Assembly: GCA_030844895.1 (NCBI GenBank)
Contig: CM061228.1
Span: forward strand, 58,436,718-58,500,717
Direction of reading: 5' to 3'
Origin: Ambrosia x helenae
Lineage: Eukaryota > Streptophyta > Magnoliopsida > Asterales > Asteraceae
DNA length: 64,000 bases
Shown: piece by piece, positions 46,901 through 58,930 of the stretch
How positions within the stretch are numbered: position 1 is the stretch's first letter
How the letters are laid out: the number at the start of each line of letters is the position of its first letter
Notes under the pieces: model-generated
Told to the model about the DNA's origin: nothing
The model's database searches: none
What the model saw: the letters and a program-made list of their open reading frames with translations, nothing else
Position numbers and translations under genes: made by a program

Positions 46901-49900
46901 AGTTATAGCCTTTTAAAGTTGAGTCTTTTCTTGTGTACGAATCTCTACATAATTCTCATTTCGTGAGTCCGATTACCGTCCGCTCAGCTTCGTATGATTT
47001 ATCCAAATCTGTTGAATGATCAGATATCTTAGGGCCTTCTCGTTCCTCCATTCAGAGCCCGTAAACTCCCATATTACGATAGTTATAGCCTTTTAAAGTT
47101 GAGGCTTTTCTTGTGTACGAATCTCTACATAATTCTCGTTTCGTGAGTCCGATTATCGTCCGCTCAGCTTCGAATGATTTATCTGAGTCTTTCGAATGAT
47201 CTGATATCTTAGGGTCGTCTCGTTCCACCTTTCGGGTCCCTTAAACTCCCACATTACGATAGTTATAGCATTTGAAACTAGAGTCTTTTCATGTGTACGA
47301 ATCTCAACGTAATTGTCGTTTCGTGAGTCCGATTACCGTCCGGTCACTTCGTTTGATTTATCCGAGTGTGTTGTATGATCAGACATCTTAGGGCCATCTC
47401 GTTCCACCATTAAGATCCCGTAAACTCCCATATTACGATAGTTATAGCCTTTTAAAATCGAGCTTTTCTTGTGTACGAATCTCTACATAATTCTCGTTTC
47501 GCGATTCCGATTACCGTTCGCTCAGCTTCGTATGATTTATCCGAATCTGTTGATGATCAGACATCTTAGGGCCTTCTCGTTCCTCCATTCAGAGCCCGTA
47601 AACTCACATATTACGATAGTTATAGCCTTTTAAAGTTGAGTCTTTTCTTGTGTACAAATCTCTACATAATCTCGTTTCGTGAGTCCGATTACTGTCCGCT
47701 CAGGCTTCGTATGATTTATCTGAGTCCCTTCGAATGATCTGATATCTTAGGGTCGTCTCGTCCACCATTCGGGTCCCTTAAACTTCAACAATACAATTGT
47801 TATATCCTTTGAAACTAGAGTCTTTCCTGTGTACGAATCTCAAGTAATTGTCGTTTCGTGAGTCCGATTACCATCCGGTTAGCTTCGTATGATTTATCCG
47901 AGTCTGTTGAATGATCAGACATCTTAGGGCCTTCTTGTTCCAACATTCAGAGCCCGTCAACTCCCATATTACGATAGTTATAGCCTTTTAAAGTTGAGTC
48001 TTTTCTTGTGTACGAATCTTCAACATAATTCTCGGTTTCGTGAGTCCGGTTACCGTCCTCTCAGCTTCGAAAGGTTTATCTGAGTCTTTCGAATGATCTG
48101 ATATCTTAGGGTCGTCTCGTTCCACCATTCGGGTCCCTTATACTTCCACAATACAATTGTTATAGCCTTTGAAACTAGAGTCTTTTCATGTGTACGAATC
48201 TCAACGTAATTGTCGTTTCGTGAGTCCGATTACCGTCCGGTCAGCTTCGTATGATTTATCCGAGTCTGTGGAATGATTCATACATTCTTAGGGCCTTCTT
48301 ATTCCAACATCAGAGCCCGTCAACTCCCATATTACGATAGTTTATAGCCTTTTAAAGTTGAGTCTTTTCTTGTGTACGAATCTCTACATAATTCTCGTTG
48401 TCGTGAGTCCGATTACCGTTCGCTCAGCTTCGTATGATTTATCTGAGTCTTTCGAATGATTTGATATCTTAGGGTCGTCTCGTTCCACCATTCGGGTCCT
48501 TAAACTTCCACAATACAATTGTTATAGCCTTTGAAACTTGAGTTTTTTCATGTGTACGAATCTCAACGTAATTGTCGTTTCGTGAGTCCGACTACTTCCG
48601 GTCAGCTTCGAATGATTTATCCAAGTTTGTTGAATGGTCTGACATCTTAGGGCCTTCTCGTTCCACCATTCAGAGCCCGTAAACTCCCATATTACCATAG
48701 TTATAGCCTTTTAAAGTTGAGTCTTTTCTTGTGTACGAATCTCTACATAATTCTCATTTCGTGAGTCCGATTACCGTCCGCTCAGCTTCGTATGATTTAT
48801 CCAAATCTGTTGAATGATCAGATATCTTAGGGCCTTCTCGTTCCTCCATTCAGAGCCCGTAACTCCCATATTACGATAGTTATAGCCTTTTAAAGTTGAG
48901 GCTTTTCTTGTGTACGAATCTCTACATAATTCTCGTTTCGTGAGTCCGATTATCGTCCATCAGCTTCGAATGATTTATCTGAGTCTTTCGAATGATCTGA
49001 TATCTTAGGGTCTTCTCGTTCCACCATTCGGGTCCCTTAAACTCCCACATTACGATAGTTATAGCATTTGAAACTAGAGTCTTTTCATGTGTACGAATCT
49101 CAACGTAATTGTCGTTTCGTGAGATCCGATTACCGTCCGGTCAGCTTCGTTTGATTTATCCAGTGTGTTGTATGATCAGACATCTTAGGGCCATCTCGTT
49201 CCAAACCATTAAGATCCCGTAAACTCCCATATTACGATAGTTATAGCCTTTTAAAATCGAGCTTTTCTTGTGTACGAATCTCTACATAATTCTCGTTTCG
49301 CGATTCCGATTACCGTTCGCTCAGCTTCGTATGATTATCCGAATCTGTTGAATGATCAGACATCTTAGGGCCTTCTCGTTCCTCCATTCAGAGCCCGTAA
49401 ACTCACATATTACGATAGTTATAGCCTTTTAAAGTTGAGTCTTTCTTGTGTACAAAATCTCTACATAATTCTCGTTTCGTGAGTCCGATTACTGTCCGCT
49501 CAGCTTCGTAATGATTTATCTGAGTCCTTCGAATGATCTGATATCTTAGGGTCGTTCTCGTTCTACCATTCGGTCCCTTAAACTTCCACAATACAATTGT
49601 TATAGCCTTTGAAACTAGAGTCTTTTCATGTGTACGAATCTCAACGTAATTGCGTTTCGTGAGTCCGACTACCGTCCGGTCAGCTTCGTATGATTTATCC
49701 GAGTTTGTTGAATGGTCAGACATCTTAGGGACTTCTCGTTCCACCATTCAGAGCCCGTAAACTCCCATATTACGATAGTTATAGCATTTGAAACTAGAGT
49801 CTTTTCATGTGTACGAATCTCAACGTAATTGTCGTTTCGTGAGTCCGATTACCATCCGGTCAGCTTCGTATGATTTTATCCGAGTCTGTTGAATGATCAG

Positions 49901-51201
49901 ACTTCTTAAGGCCTTATTGTTCCAACAGTCAGAGCCCATCAACTCCCATATTACGATAGCCTTTTAAAGTTGAGTTCTTTTCTTGTGTATGAATCTCTAC
50001 ATAATTCTCGTTTCGTGAGTCCGATCCGTCCGCTCAGCTTCGTATGATTTATCTGGACTTTCGAATGATCTGATATCTTAGGGTCGTCTCGTTCCACATT
50101 CGGGTCCCTTAAACTTCCACAATACAATTGTTATAGCCTTTGAAACTAGAGTCTTTTCATATGTACGAATCTCAACGTAATGTCGTTTCGTGAGTCCGAC
50201 TACCTTCCGGTCAGCTTCGTATGATTTATCCAAGTTTGTTGAATGGTCAGACATCTTAGGGCCTTCTCGTTCCACCTTTCAGAGCCCGGAAACTCCATAT
50301 TACGATTGTTATAGCCTTTTAAAGTTGAGTCTTTTCTTGTGTACGAATCTCTACATAATTCTCGTTTCGTGAGTCCGATTACCGTCCGCTCCGCTTCGTA
50401 TGATTTATCCAAATCTGTTGAATGATCAGACATCTTAGGGCCTCTCTTCCTCCCATTCAGAGCCCGTAAACTCTCCATATTACGATAGTTATAGCCTTTT
50501 AAAGTTGAGGCTTTTCTTGTGTACGAATCTCTACATAATTCTCGTTTCGTGAGTCCGATTACCGTCCGCTCAGCTTTCGAATGATTTATCTGAGTCTTTC
50601 GAATGATCTGAAATCTTAGGGTCGTCTCGTTCCACCATTCGTTCCCTTAAACTCCCACATTACGATACTTATAGCATTTAAAACTAGAGACTTTTCATGT
50701 GTACTGAATCTCAACGTAATTGTCGTTTCGTGAGTCCGATTACCGTCTGGTCAGCTTCGTATGATTTATCCGAGTCTGTTGAATGATCAGACATCTTAGG
50801 GGGCCTTCTCGTTCCACCAATTCAGAGCCGTAAACACCCCATATTACGATATTTATAGTCTTTTAAAGTTAAGTCTTTTCTTGTGTACGAATCTCTACAT
50901 AATTGTCATTTCGTGAGTCCGTTACCGTCCGCGTCAGGGCTTCGTATGATTTGTCTGAGTCTTTCGAATGATCTGATATCTTAGGGTCTGTCTCGTTCCA
51001 CCATTCCGGGTCCCTTAAACTCTCCACATTACGATAGTTATAGCATTTGAAACTAGAGTCTTTCATGTGTACGAATCTCAACGTAATTGTCGTTTCGTGA
51101 TCCGATTACCGTCCGGTCAGCTTCGTTTGATTTATCCGAGTCTGTAAATGATCAGACATCTTAGGGCCATCTCGTTCCACCATTAAGATCCGTAAACTCC
51201 C
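43968..51201 (-). repeat. 181-bp satellite array, block 6, inverted, ~1.8-kb higher-order period
   Basis: About 40 monomers on the opposite strand (recurring TCGTTCCACCATTCGGGTCC, TTATAGCCTTTTAAA, CAGCTTCGTATGATTTATC). The subfamily differs from blocks 1-5. A set of variants (TTGTTCCAACATTCAGAGC, then ATTCCAACATCAGAGC, then AGGCTTTTCTTG) recurs about 1795-1800 bp later from 46.06 to 49.6 kb. From about 47.65 kb to the gap, single-base indels become frequent (CAGGCTTCG, GTCCCTTCG, TCTGTCTCG), suggesting unpolished sequence. Its reading frames are not genes. Confidence 0.94.
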
Positions 51202-51301
51202 NNNNNNNNNNNNNNNNNNNNNNNNNNNNNNNNNNNNNNNNNNNNNNNNNNNNNNNNNNNNNNNNNNNNNNNNNNNNNNNNNNNNNNNNNNNNNNNNNNN
51301 N
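51202..51301. other. Assembly gap, 100 N
   Basis: Exactly 100 N, a placeholder of unknown true length, directly followed by the LINE-2 target duplication. Satellite phase before and after does not join, so sequence is missing. Confidence 0.99.
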
Positions 51302-51324
51302 TTCGCATCCTTTTTTTTTTTTTT

Positions 51325-52026
51325 GATAAAGGAGGCACAGCTCCGGTAAATTTTATTAGTAATAAAAATATTTACAAACCAAAGGCCAAGATCTTTACAA
51401 AATATAACAAACCAAAACTAGATCAAGGCCCAACACAAATACAACCCAAAAACACTCTTACAAATAATACTACTATCTCACCCCTTATCCATTATCAAAC
51501 TCTATAAACCAAATCACTAAGCCATTAAAGCCCAACCCAATGCAAATCCCATACCACTTCACAACAAGCCCAATACCCAATACCATTCTGCTAACCCATC
51601 CTTGTTCAGGCTGACCCAACCTATGCTCAAGCTCCTTGCTAACCTTTAGGTTAAGTTCTGGATCTTTATCAGCAGCAAAACCATTTAGTACACCATCCTT
51701 CATTCTTGCACATTCATAGTCCCACAGCCTGCAATCAGTAAATCTCCTATGAGTCTTTCTTAATCTTTGTCCAAGTGTCCTAATAGTCTTGTGGTAACCA
51801 CTTGAACCAAAATCTCCCGATGTCTCTCACAGTCTTCACATATAACAATAAATTCCAGCTTTCCAGCATTCATTCCCAGCCCCTTCTTGATCATACTCGT
51901 ACAGCAAGGTCGTTCCAAACAAAATATTTGACCCAAACCTTCCAGTTCCACTACAACAAATCCCTTCTAGGCCATAACCATCTATACTATTATAAGAATG
52001 ATCTAATACAAACCATCTAATTAAAT
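51325..52026 (-). other. LINE-2 distal 3' UTR
   Basis: T/A-rich on the + strand with short frames only (61-97 codons). One of these repeats the tail of the upstream repetitive ORF (GGAATGGGATGACTGG-like DNA at about 52075 and 52030). No motif recognised. It ends at the poly(A) tract. Confidence 0.6.
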
Positions 52027-53783
52027 TCATTCCCACCATAAAATTATTATGAACCAAAACAAGCAGCCATAACCAGTCATCCCATTCCCACCATAAAATC
52101 CCAGCCCCTTCCAAAAACAGAACCCACAAAACCTATTACTAAAAACAAGAAAAGGTCTAAGAAAAACACACATCAAAGTATAATAGGTTTCCCATCCTTG
52201 TAAGGTTCTAAAAAATACAAAAAATTTGGGGGAGGAGAATAATGTCCTAATCACAAGAATGGGGTCCATCCTTATCTCTCCAGGGGTTAAGCTTACTCCA
52301 AGCTTTTTACCTAACCACCAATCAACAATCGCAGAGTTGAATCCATATTTATAAAGTAAAAAGGAATCCAACAGATTAATTAATATAATAAAACCAAACA
52401 ATATCATTTGAATCAAAACAGGAGACTTATACAGCCAGATCTCTACCCAAACGCTTTTAGTACTCCTTATAACTGCAAGTTCCCAGAAAATTAACCCTTC
52501 CCCCCCACAGAGCAAGTGCCCTAGACTCATGAAAGACACAATACTACAACTGAAAAGGCACAACAAAGGCCATAAAGACCAAAAGGTTCCTGACCAGTGA
52601 TAGGTACTATAAAATGCAAAACATAGGGAGGAAATTAATGTCCTAAATTCACTGGTCAGTTCCAACCTTATCTCTCCATGGGCTGAGCATACTCCATGCT
52701 CCATTCCTAACCACCAATCAATTAACGCAGAATTAATCTCAATCTCATGATATGAGAGAAAGATCAAAAGAATCAGACTCAACTGGACACAAACAAATGA
52801 AAAAAGAAGCAAATAAGATGGCTTTATCCACCAGATCTCTACCCAAACGTATTTTTGCAAATAAGTACACCTTATATCAGCAGCTTCCCTATAATTACTT
52901 CCCATCCCACCCAGAGACAAAAGCCTCTGACTCAAAACAGACTCAATACTCAAATGAAAATGGCTCAACAAAGGCCACAAGGGCCAAAAGGTTTCTGACC
53001 AGTGAGTAGCACTAAAAAATACAAAATTAAGGGTGGAAATAAATTTCCTAAACTCACTGATCATGTCCATCCTTATCTCTCCATAGTATAGGCTTACTCC
53101 AAGCCATAACAGTCCTAAATCCCCTTTTAATAAAGCAGAATTGAATCCAACCTTAAGACAAGGCATGAAATTCAACAGATCTTTTTTAAAAGAAAAACCA
53201 TAAGGCGCATTTTGAGATAAAAAGGAAGACCCAAAGGCCCAGATCACTACCCATACAGATATCAGATCCCTTATATCACCAGATCCCATGAAACTCCCCC
53301 TCCCATGATACCAAAACAAAGACCACAAGACAATGACAAAACACAACAGGCTCAACAAAAAGATCATATATCTCAGGGTCACTCTCCATTGTTTAGTACT
53401 AGAAAGCAAGAAAAAAATGCACCAAATGAAAAAGAGCCTATAAACAATGGAGAATTCCATCCTTATCACTCCAGGTGTAAAGCTTACTCCAAGCTTATTC
53501 AACCTAATTCCAGAACCAAATGAGCAATACTAGACTTATCCTTACCAAGTAAAAATAAGCCCATCGGATCACTAGATAAAAACACACTCAAAACACAGTT
53601 TATAAACAAACACACACACAAATAAATTTGATAAAAAACAGAAGGCATTAAAAGCCAGAAAACTACCCAAAGCATATTTGTACACCTTATATCAGCTGTT
53701 TCCCATAAACTCCCAAAACCCCTTTCCCAGAACAGAATCACACTACCTCTTATCAGCATAACATCATTCATCATAAATTCCAT
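52027..53783 (-). CDS. LINE-2 putative ORF3: hydrophobic ~130-residue repeats
   Basis: An open frame of 491 codons (53502-52027), preceded by a 94-codon frame (53783-53499) that overlaps the ORF2 stop by about 13 nt; a one-base shift near 53505 separates them. The protein is rich in W, F, L, I and C. It consists of one partial and four diverged units, each with a GxIRMD/E motif, HWSxTFWxLWPLL, A(D/V)IRxT..WVEIW, a run of 20 or so hydrophobic residues, and (F/I)NSAxxDWWLG. Successive units are offset by 130, 135 and 132 codons, all in one frame although the DNA differs considerably. Several segments look membrane-spanning. Known plant L1 elements have two ORFs; I know no counterpart. It could be real, or a repetitive T-rich 3' UTR that happens to lack stops. 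Confidence 0.45.
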
Positions 53784-55045
53784 ATAACTGCTGCCAGAGA
53801 ACCTTTAATAGGCCTCTTAAAAGACAATCCCATCAACCTCATTCTCACCTCTTCAAAAATCTGATTTGCAACAACCTGGGTTGGTTTACTACTCTTCTTG
53901 AAAATTCTAGCATTTCTCTCTTGCCAAATAAAATAAACAGAAGCAGCAACAACCAACCTTTGAATCACACTCCAAATATTATTATTAAACTTCTTGCTTT
54001 CAACAAAATCCACAATCTCCTCCCATCTATCAGGAGCCTGATCCAATCTAGCCATCAACTTCATTCTCCTCCAAACAGCATTAGTATACTCACACTCAAA
54101 AAACAAATGGTTGTGACTATCAGGAACACTGCCACATAAAAGACATTTAAGATCATCCCTATTACTCCAAAGTAACATTCTGTCCTGAGTAGGCAACCTA
54201 TATTTGAAGGCCAACCAAACAATAAAAGCATGCCTTGGAATACATTGAGAATACCACACAAAATTACCCCATTTCACCACATTCCCCTTCCTACACAGTT
54301 TATTATAAACATCCTTTGAAGAAAAAGCCACCAGTTTATTATTAACATCTATCCACATAAACTGATCCACCTTCCCACTACAAAGAATAGGAATATCCTC
54401 ATTTACTAACCAAGGATACTTCTCATACCATCCTCTAGGAACATTCCAATTATTGTTTAAAACCAGCTCAGACACCTTACAGTCCCATCCCAATCCAGTG
54501 TCTTTAATGTCTCTTCTATCAATCAAATTAATCAAAGGCCCTTTAGGGTGCCAAGGGTCAAACCAAGCATTAATTTTCCTGCCATTTCCCAACACAGCAG
54601 CATAGTTATCTTGTATAAACTTCCTACACCCCAACAATTGCTTCCAGAACCAAGAATCAGCATTAGCTTCATTTATGGACCAAAAATTCTTACCATGTAG
54701 TTTATAATTAACCACCCATTTGACCCAAATAGAATCTCTCTTATTCAGAATACTCCAAATGTGTTTTGATATTAAGGCAATATTCCTATCCTTGAGAGAA
54801 GCTATATTAAGTCCCCCTTGATTCTTTGGTAAGCAAACACCCTCCCAACTCACCTTAGCAGCACCAGGCTTGTAATCACCACTACTCCACAAAAAACATC
54901 TCATAAGTCTTTCCACATCATCTGCTAAAGTACTAGGCAGAATAAATAAGGAAGACCAATACACAGTCAATGATGATAAAACTGATTGGACTAACTGTAG
55001 CCTTCCAGCATATGAAAGGAACTTATTCTTCCAATCCCCAGTTCT
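53771..55045 (-). pseudogene. LINE-2 ORF2 C-terminus: RT thumb and zf-RVT domain
   Basis: Starts after a one-base shift near 55045 with TGDWKNKFLSYAGRLQLVQS and SLTVYWSSLFILP, then GGLNIASLKDRNIALISKHI, W..WVV.YKLHG, and the zinc-binding reverse-transcriptase domain: SSKDVYNKLCRKG, IPRHAFIVWLAFKYRLPTQD, CLLCGSVPDSHNHLFFEC. It ends with YFIWQERNARIFKKSSKPT, typical of plant LINE ORF2. The stop at 53771 overlaps the start of the hydrophobic ORF. This region normally aids target-primed reverse transcription by binding nucleic acid. Confidence 0.9.
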
Positions 55046-56176
55046 CTTTTAACTTTATCAATAAGAACCCCACAATCCTTCAAATACAACCTTTTAGAAT
55101 CCAAAGGAACACCCAAGTATTTAACTGGAAACACTCCAGTTTTAAACGGCATAATTTCAAGTATATCTTTCTGAATATCATCTTCAACATTACCAAAGAA
55201 TATTTCACTTTTACTTTGGTTAGGAATCAATCCAGAACAAGAACTAAATTCATCCAATGCCTCTTTCAGGACTTTCATAGACTCAGCATCAGCATCCCCA
55301 AAAATAATTAGATCATCAGCAAAACAGAGATGTGTTAACTTGATAGCCTCACACTTCCAATGATATTTGAAATAATCAGCACACTCAACTCTCCTCTTGA
55401 TCATCAGATTGAGAATTTCCATAACCAAAGTGAATAAATAAGGGGATATAGGATCCCCTTGTCTTAATCCCCTTTCACCTTTGAAAAATCCATGAAGACT
55501 ACCATTAATATTAATAGAATAAGACACAGTTTGTAAACAAACCATAACCCATCTAATAAACTTCTCATGAAAACCAAAATGGATCAGACATTGATGTACA
55601 AACTCATGATCAACAGAATCATATGCTTTCTGAAGATCAATTTTTAAAGCAACTCTAGGGATCCCTCTAACCCACTGGTAACCTTTAATCAATTCCTGAG
55701 CTAAAAGAATGTTATCACTAATCATTCTCCCTGGAATAAAAGCACTTTGAGAATTATCTACAATCATCCCCAAAAACTCCTTAAGCCTGTTACACAGCAC
55801 CTTACTAATACATTTATAAATCACATTGCAACAAGCAATAGGCCTGAACTCACTCACCTTAGAAGGATTCTTCACTTTAGGTATAACTGAAACTACCGTA
55901 GCATTCATCTCTCTCAACAGCTTCCCATTATCAAAGAATTCCTTCACCGCATCACAAACATCACTCCCAACAATATCCCAAGCAGCCTTAAAAAATTTAG
56001 CCGTGTACCCATCAGGACCAGGGGCTTTATTATCTTCAATATGAAACATGGCTTCTTTCACTTCATCATTGGTAACCCTTCTACTACCATAAACATTGCA
56101 ACACCCTTAATTGTTAGAATAATATTAGAGTATTCATGTCATGAATTCAACATTGTTTACCATAGTAACCATAAAT
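54991..56176 (-). pseudogene. LINE-2 ORF2 central part: reverse transcriptase
   Basis: From KEAMFHIEDNKAPGPDGYTA through FRPIACCNVIYKCISKVLCN, NSQSAFIPGRMISDNILLAQ, LKIDLQKAYDSVDH, ERGLRQGDPISPYLFTLVME, and the catalytic FADDLIIF, to FPVKYLGVPL. These are RT motifs 0-7 of non-LTR elements in order with usual spacing. The frame is closed upstream: about 110 bp (56062-56176) of stop-rich sequence lies where the endonuclease-RT linker (TNKLL ... RRVTNDEVKEAM) should be continuous, so a short insertion or rearrangement is present. Downstream the frame shifts near 55045. Confidence 0.92.
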
Positions 56177-57481
56177 TCAGCACATCAGTAGCTTGTTAGT
56201 AAATAAAGAATCAGCATTATTAATCATATTAACAGATCCTTTTTTACCAAGTAAACCAGAATAGAAATTGACAAATGCATTTCCAACCCCCTCATCAGTA
56301 TGCACTGACCCATCCAAATCTTCAATTTGCAATACCCTATTGAAAATTTGTCTTTGCTTCACTGAGTGAAAAAAATACTTAGAATTCCTATCCCCCACTT
56401 TCAACCAGTGAACTTTAGATTTTTGCTTAAGTAGGGATTCTTCCTCAACCAAGGCATCATTATAAAGTTTTAAATACACCCCCTCTTCTTCCCTTAACTC
56501 CACATTACAAGGATCATCCAAAACATCCTGCTGAATCTTTTCAAGCTCACATTTCAAAGAATTTACTTTAGTATGGAGATTCCCATTACTAAAATGTAAC
56601 TTCCTTAAAGGCTTCTTCAATCTTTTAAGCTTAGTAACTAAACCAAACATTTTAAATCCCTCCACCTCCTCCTCCCATCCCTTCATAACTGTATGAGTGA
56701 AATTATCTTTATCAACAAGATAATTCCAAAATCTAAAAGATTTCTGACCTGTTTTCTTAGCTGAAGGCCAATTCATAATAGCAGGTGAATGATCAGAAAT
56801 AGAAAAAGGCAGAAATTTCACCACTGCAGCAGAGAACTGATTAAGAAAAGAAATATTCCCCATCACCCTGTCAAGCTTCTCCAATAAACCATCCACATTA
56901 CCAGGTTTCTGAGTCCATGTAAACTTCATACCAGTCCAAGGAATATCATTAATAGAAATATCAGCCACACATTCTCTAAAATCCACCATACCATAATTAA
57001 CAGAGTTAGCTTCAATATTCTTTTCATGATCTTCAAGGATGGCATTAAAATCTCCCAAGATAGACCAAGGGACATCATTAATCAAGCTAGAATGCCTTCT
57101 CAAATTATCCCATAAAGATCTCCTCTCAATAACTCTAGTATATCCATATACAAAAGAGCAGAAAAATCTACTAGAGTTATCAACAGGACACACCATACAA
57201 TGCATAACCTGATCAGTCATACTTAGAGGAATAACATCAACAACTCTAGAATCCCAACCCACCAATATCCTCACCCAATTACTACACCATTCAGCATTAG
57301 AAATCCAGTTCCATCCCCTCAAAATATTAGAGCACACCTTATCAAGGTTCAATGGCATCACCCTAGTCTCAACAAGACAACAAATACAAATATTATTATC
57401 ATTAATTAACTTCCTAACAATACTCTGCTTTATACCAGAAGATACCCCCCTCACATTCCAACACATGATACCACTCTTCAT
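56177..57481 (-). pseudogene. LINE-2 ORF2 N-terminus: apurinic-like endonuclease
   Basis: Starts MKSGIMCWNVRGVSSGIKQS ten nucleotides downstream of the ORF1 stop. Motifs: N in CWNVRG (residue 9), E in VETR (38), GDFNAI (about 145), TWTQK near 190 and SDHSP (about 240) with the catalytic D-H pair. The endonuclease nicks target DNA to expose the 3' OH that primes reverse transcription. A linker with the coiled segment LKCELEKIQQDVLDD and KVHWLKVGDRNSKYFFHSVK follows, which is standard for plant LINE ORF2. All catalytic residues I can recognise are present. The frame ends at 56177 near TNKLL because of the disruption before RT. Confidence 0.92.
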
Positions 57482-57491
57482 AATAAATCAT

Positions 57492-58470
57492 TCAGTAAGG
57501 AGAATCCTCCAATCTAGAGGAATTCTCAGCATTCTCATCATCACAAGCCATAAAAACAGCAGTCTCATCAGTCTCAGGCAGAACCTCAGTAGCCTCAATT
57601 ATTTTATCAAGCATAAGCTTATCCCATTGCTCAAAGAAAAGTTTAATTTGCCCCACATTCCACTTCCTCAAAACCTCATTGGATGGGCAAGTTTTGTTTA
57701 AGACATAATGAGCCACCTCATTAAACTGATCATCATTCATCTTAAAATATCCAGTCTTAGTATTCACTTTAGACTGAATATTAATCTCCCTTTGCTTAGG
57801 CAAAACACTCTTGGTACTTTCAACACTTGTGACCTCCTTCTTTGTTCCTGAAGATTCTCCCACAGAATTCATTTTCAAATCCTTCTCATTGATCTTACAA
57901 ACAGGCTTGACATTCACCCCATTATTCTTTACACCAGAATCAATCCTAATATCCTCAACCACATTCTTCCCTTTAATATTCTTCCTTCCAGATTCAGCCC
58001 CCACATCATTCACCCCATTAGAAGCCTTTTCCTGCATATTCTTACCCACAGTATTATCCTCCTCCTCATTCCCTCCCAAAAGGTCCTCCTTAAGAGCAGC
58101 AAAAGTATTCTTTAAACTGATATTATTATTATCATTATGCTTTTTATTATCATTATGTTTTATATTATCATTATGTTTAGTATTGTTATTATTCTTATTA
58201 TTACCACCAAGAGTCCTGCCATCACCCTTAACCACCCATTGTCTACCCCCATTCACATTTCCTTGATGTCTATTGCCCCCACCAGAACCCCCTTGATTCC
58301 CATTCCCTTTATTACCATTAAACTTTCCATTCATACCCCCTCCCAGATTTCTAGCATTACTATTACCCTGCACACCCCCAGCAGCATTCCCCTTATTCCT
58401 AACCACTTTGTTATTTCTGCCCACCATTTGATATCCATCACTATCAATTCCAGAAACAGGTAAATCAGAA
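57492..58470 (-). pseudogene. LINE-2 ORF1 C-terminal part
   Basis: Joined to the preceding part by a frame change near 58465 (ISGKSF to SDLPVSGIDSDGYQ). It contains a G/N-rich low-complexity stretch (58380-58250), an N/H/K repeat (TKHNDNIKHNDNKKHNDN), a variable acidic segment, then the block shared with LINE-1: TGYFKMNDDQFNEVAHYVL, KTCPSNEVLRKWNVGQIK and FFEQWDKLM. It ends RLEDSPY and a stop ten bases before ORF2. Low-complexity arms between a nucleic-acid-binding part and a conserved tail suggest a flexible linker. I know no family for the tail domain. Confidence 0.75.
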
Positions 58471-58930
58471 AGACTTGCCTGATATAAAATCCTTCAGCAG
58501 CTTTTCAGTTCTTCCAGCCACTTCCTCAGCAGACAACTCTCTATTCTTACAACCCTCAAAGTCATGCCCAAAAACCTTGCAAACAGAACACTTCTTTACC
58601 TTAACTTGATACTCAACTTTAATTTCCCTGGTGAAAGCAGCTTTATCACCATCAGCTGGATAAAATGCTTTCACATAATCAGGAAGCACCTTCTCAGCAC
58701 TCACCTCAACTAATACTCTAGCAAATCCTGCCCTCCCCTCTTTCTTCTTACACCTCTCAGCAGTAATCTTATCTAACATCAAAGGATTCCCTACCATACT
58801 CAACATACTACAAATACTTTCTTTATTCCATAACTCCAAAGGCATGTTAGGAATAGTCACCCAAATAGGAATAGAGACCGGTTCCACTTTATCTAAACAG
58901 ATCCCAATTTCCCATCTCTTAAGACAAAGG
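58465..58930 (-). pseudogene. LINE-2 ORF1 middle part with CCHC zinc knuckle
   Basis: Reads SIPIWVTIPNMPLELWNKES, NPLMLDKITAERCKKKEGRA and GFARVLVEV, then CSVCKVFGHDFEGC, a CX2CX4HX4C knuckle as in LINE-1. It follows the DUF4283-like domain directly; a one-base shift near 58920 breaks the frame (the WEIGICLDKVEP segment is in this frame). The knuckle is the RNA-binding part of the ORF1 protein. Confidence 0.88.

Noticed and set aside
49403..49747. 114-codon frame and similar ones at 50078-51081 in the inverted satellite
   Set aside because: The repeated peptide motifs simply follow monomer periodicity; indel errors in this region create and break frames at random.
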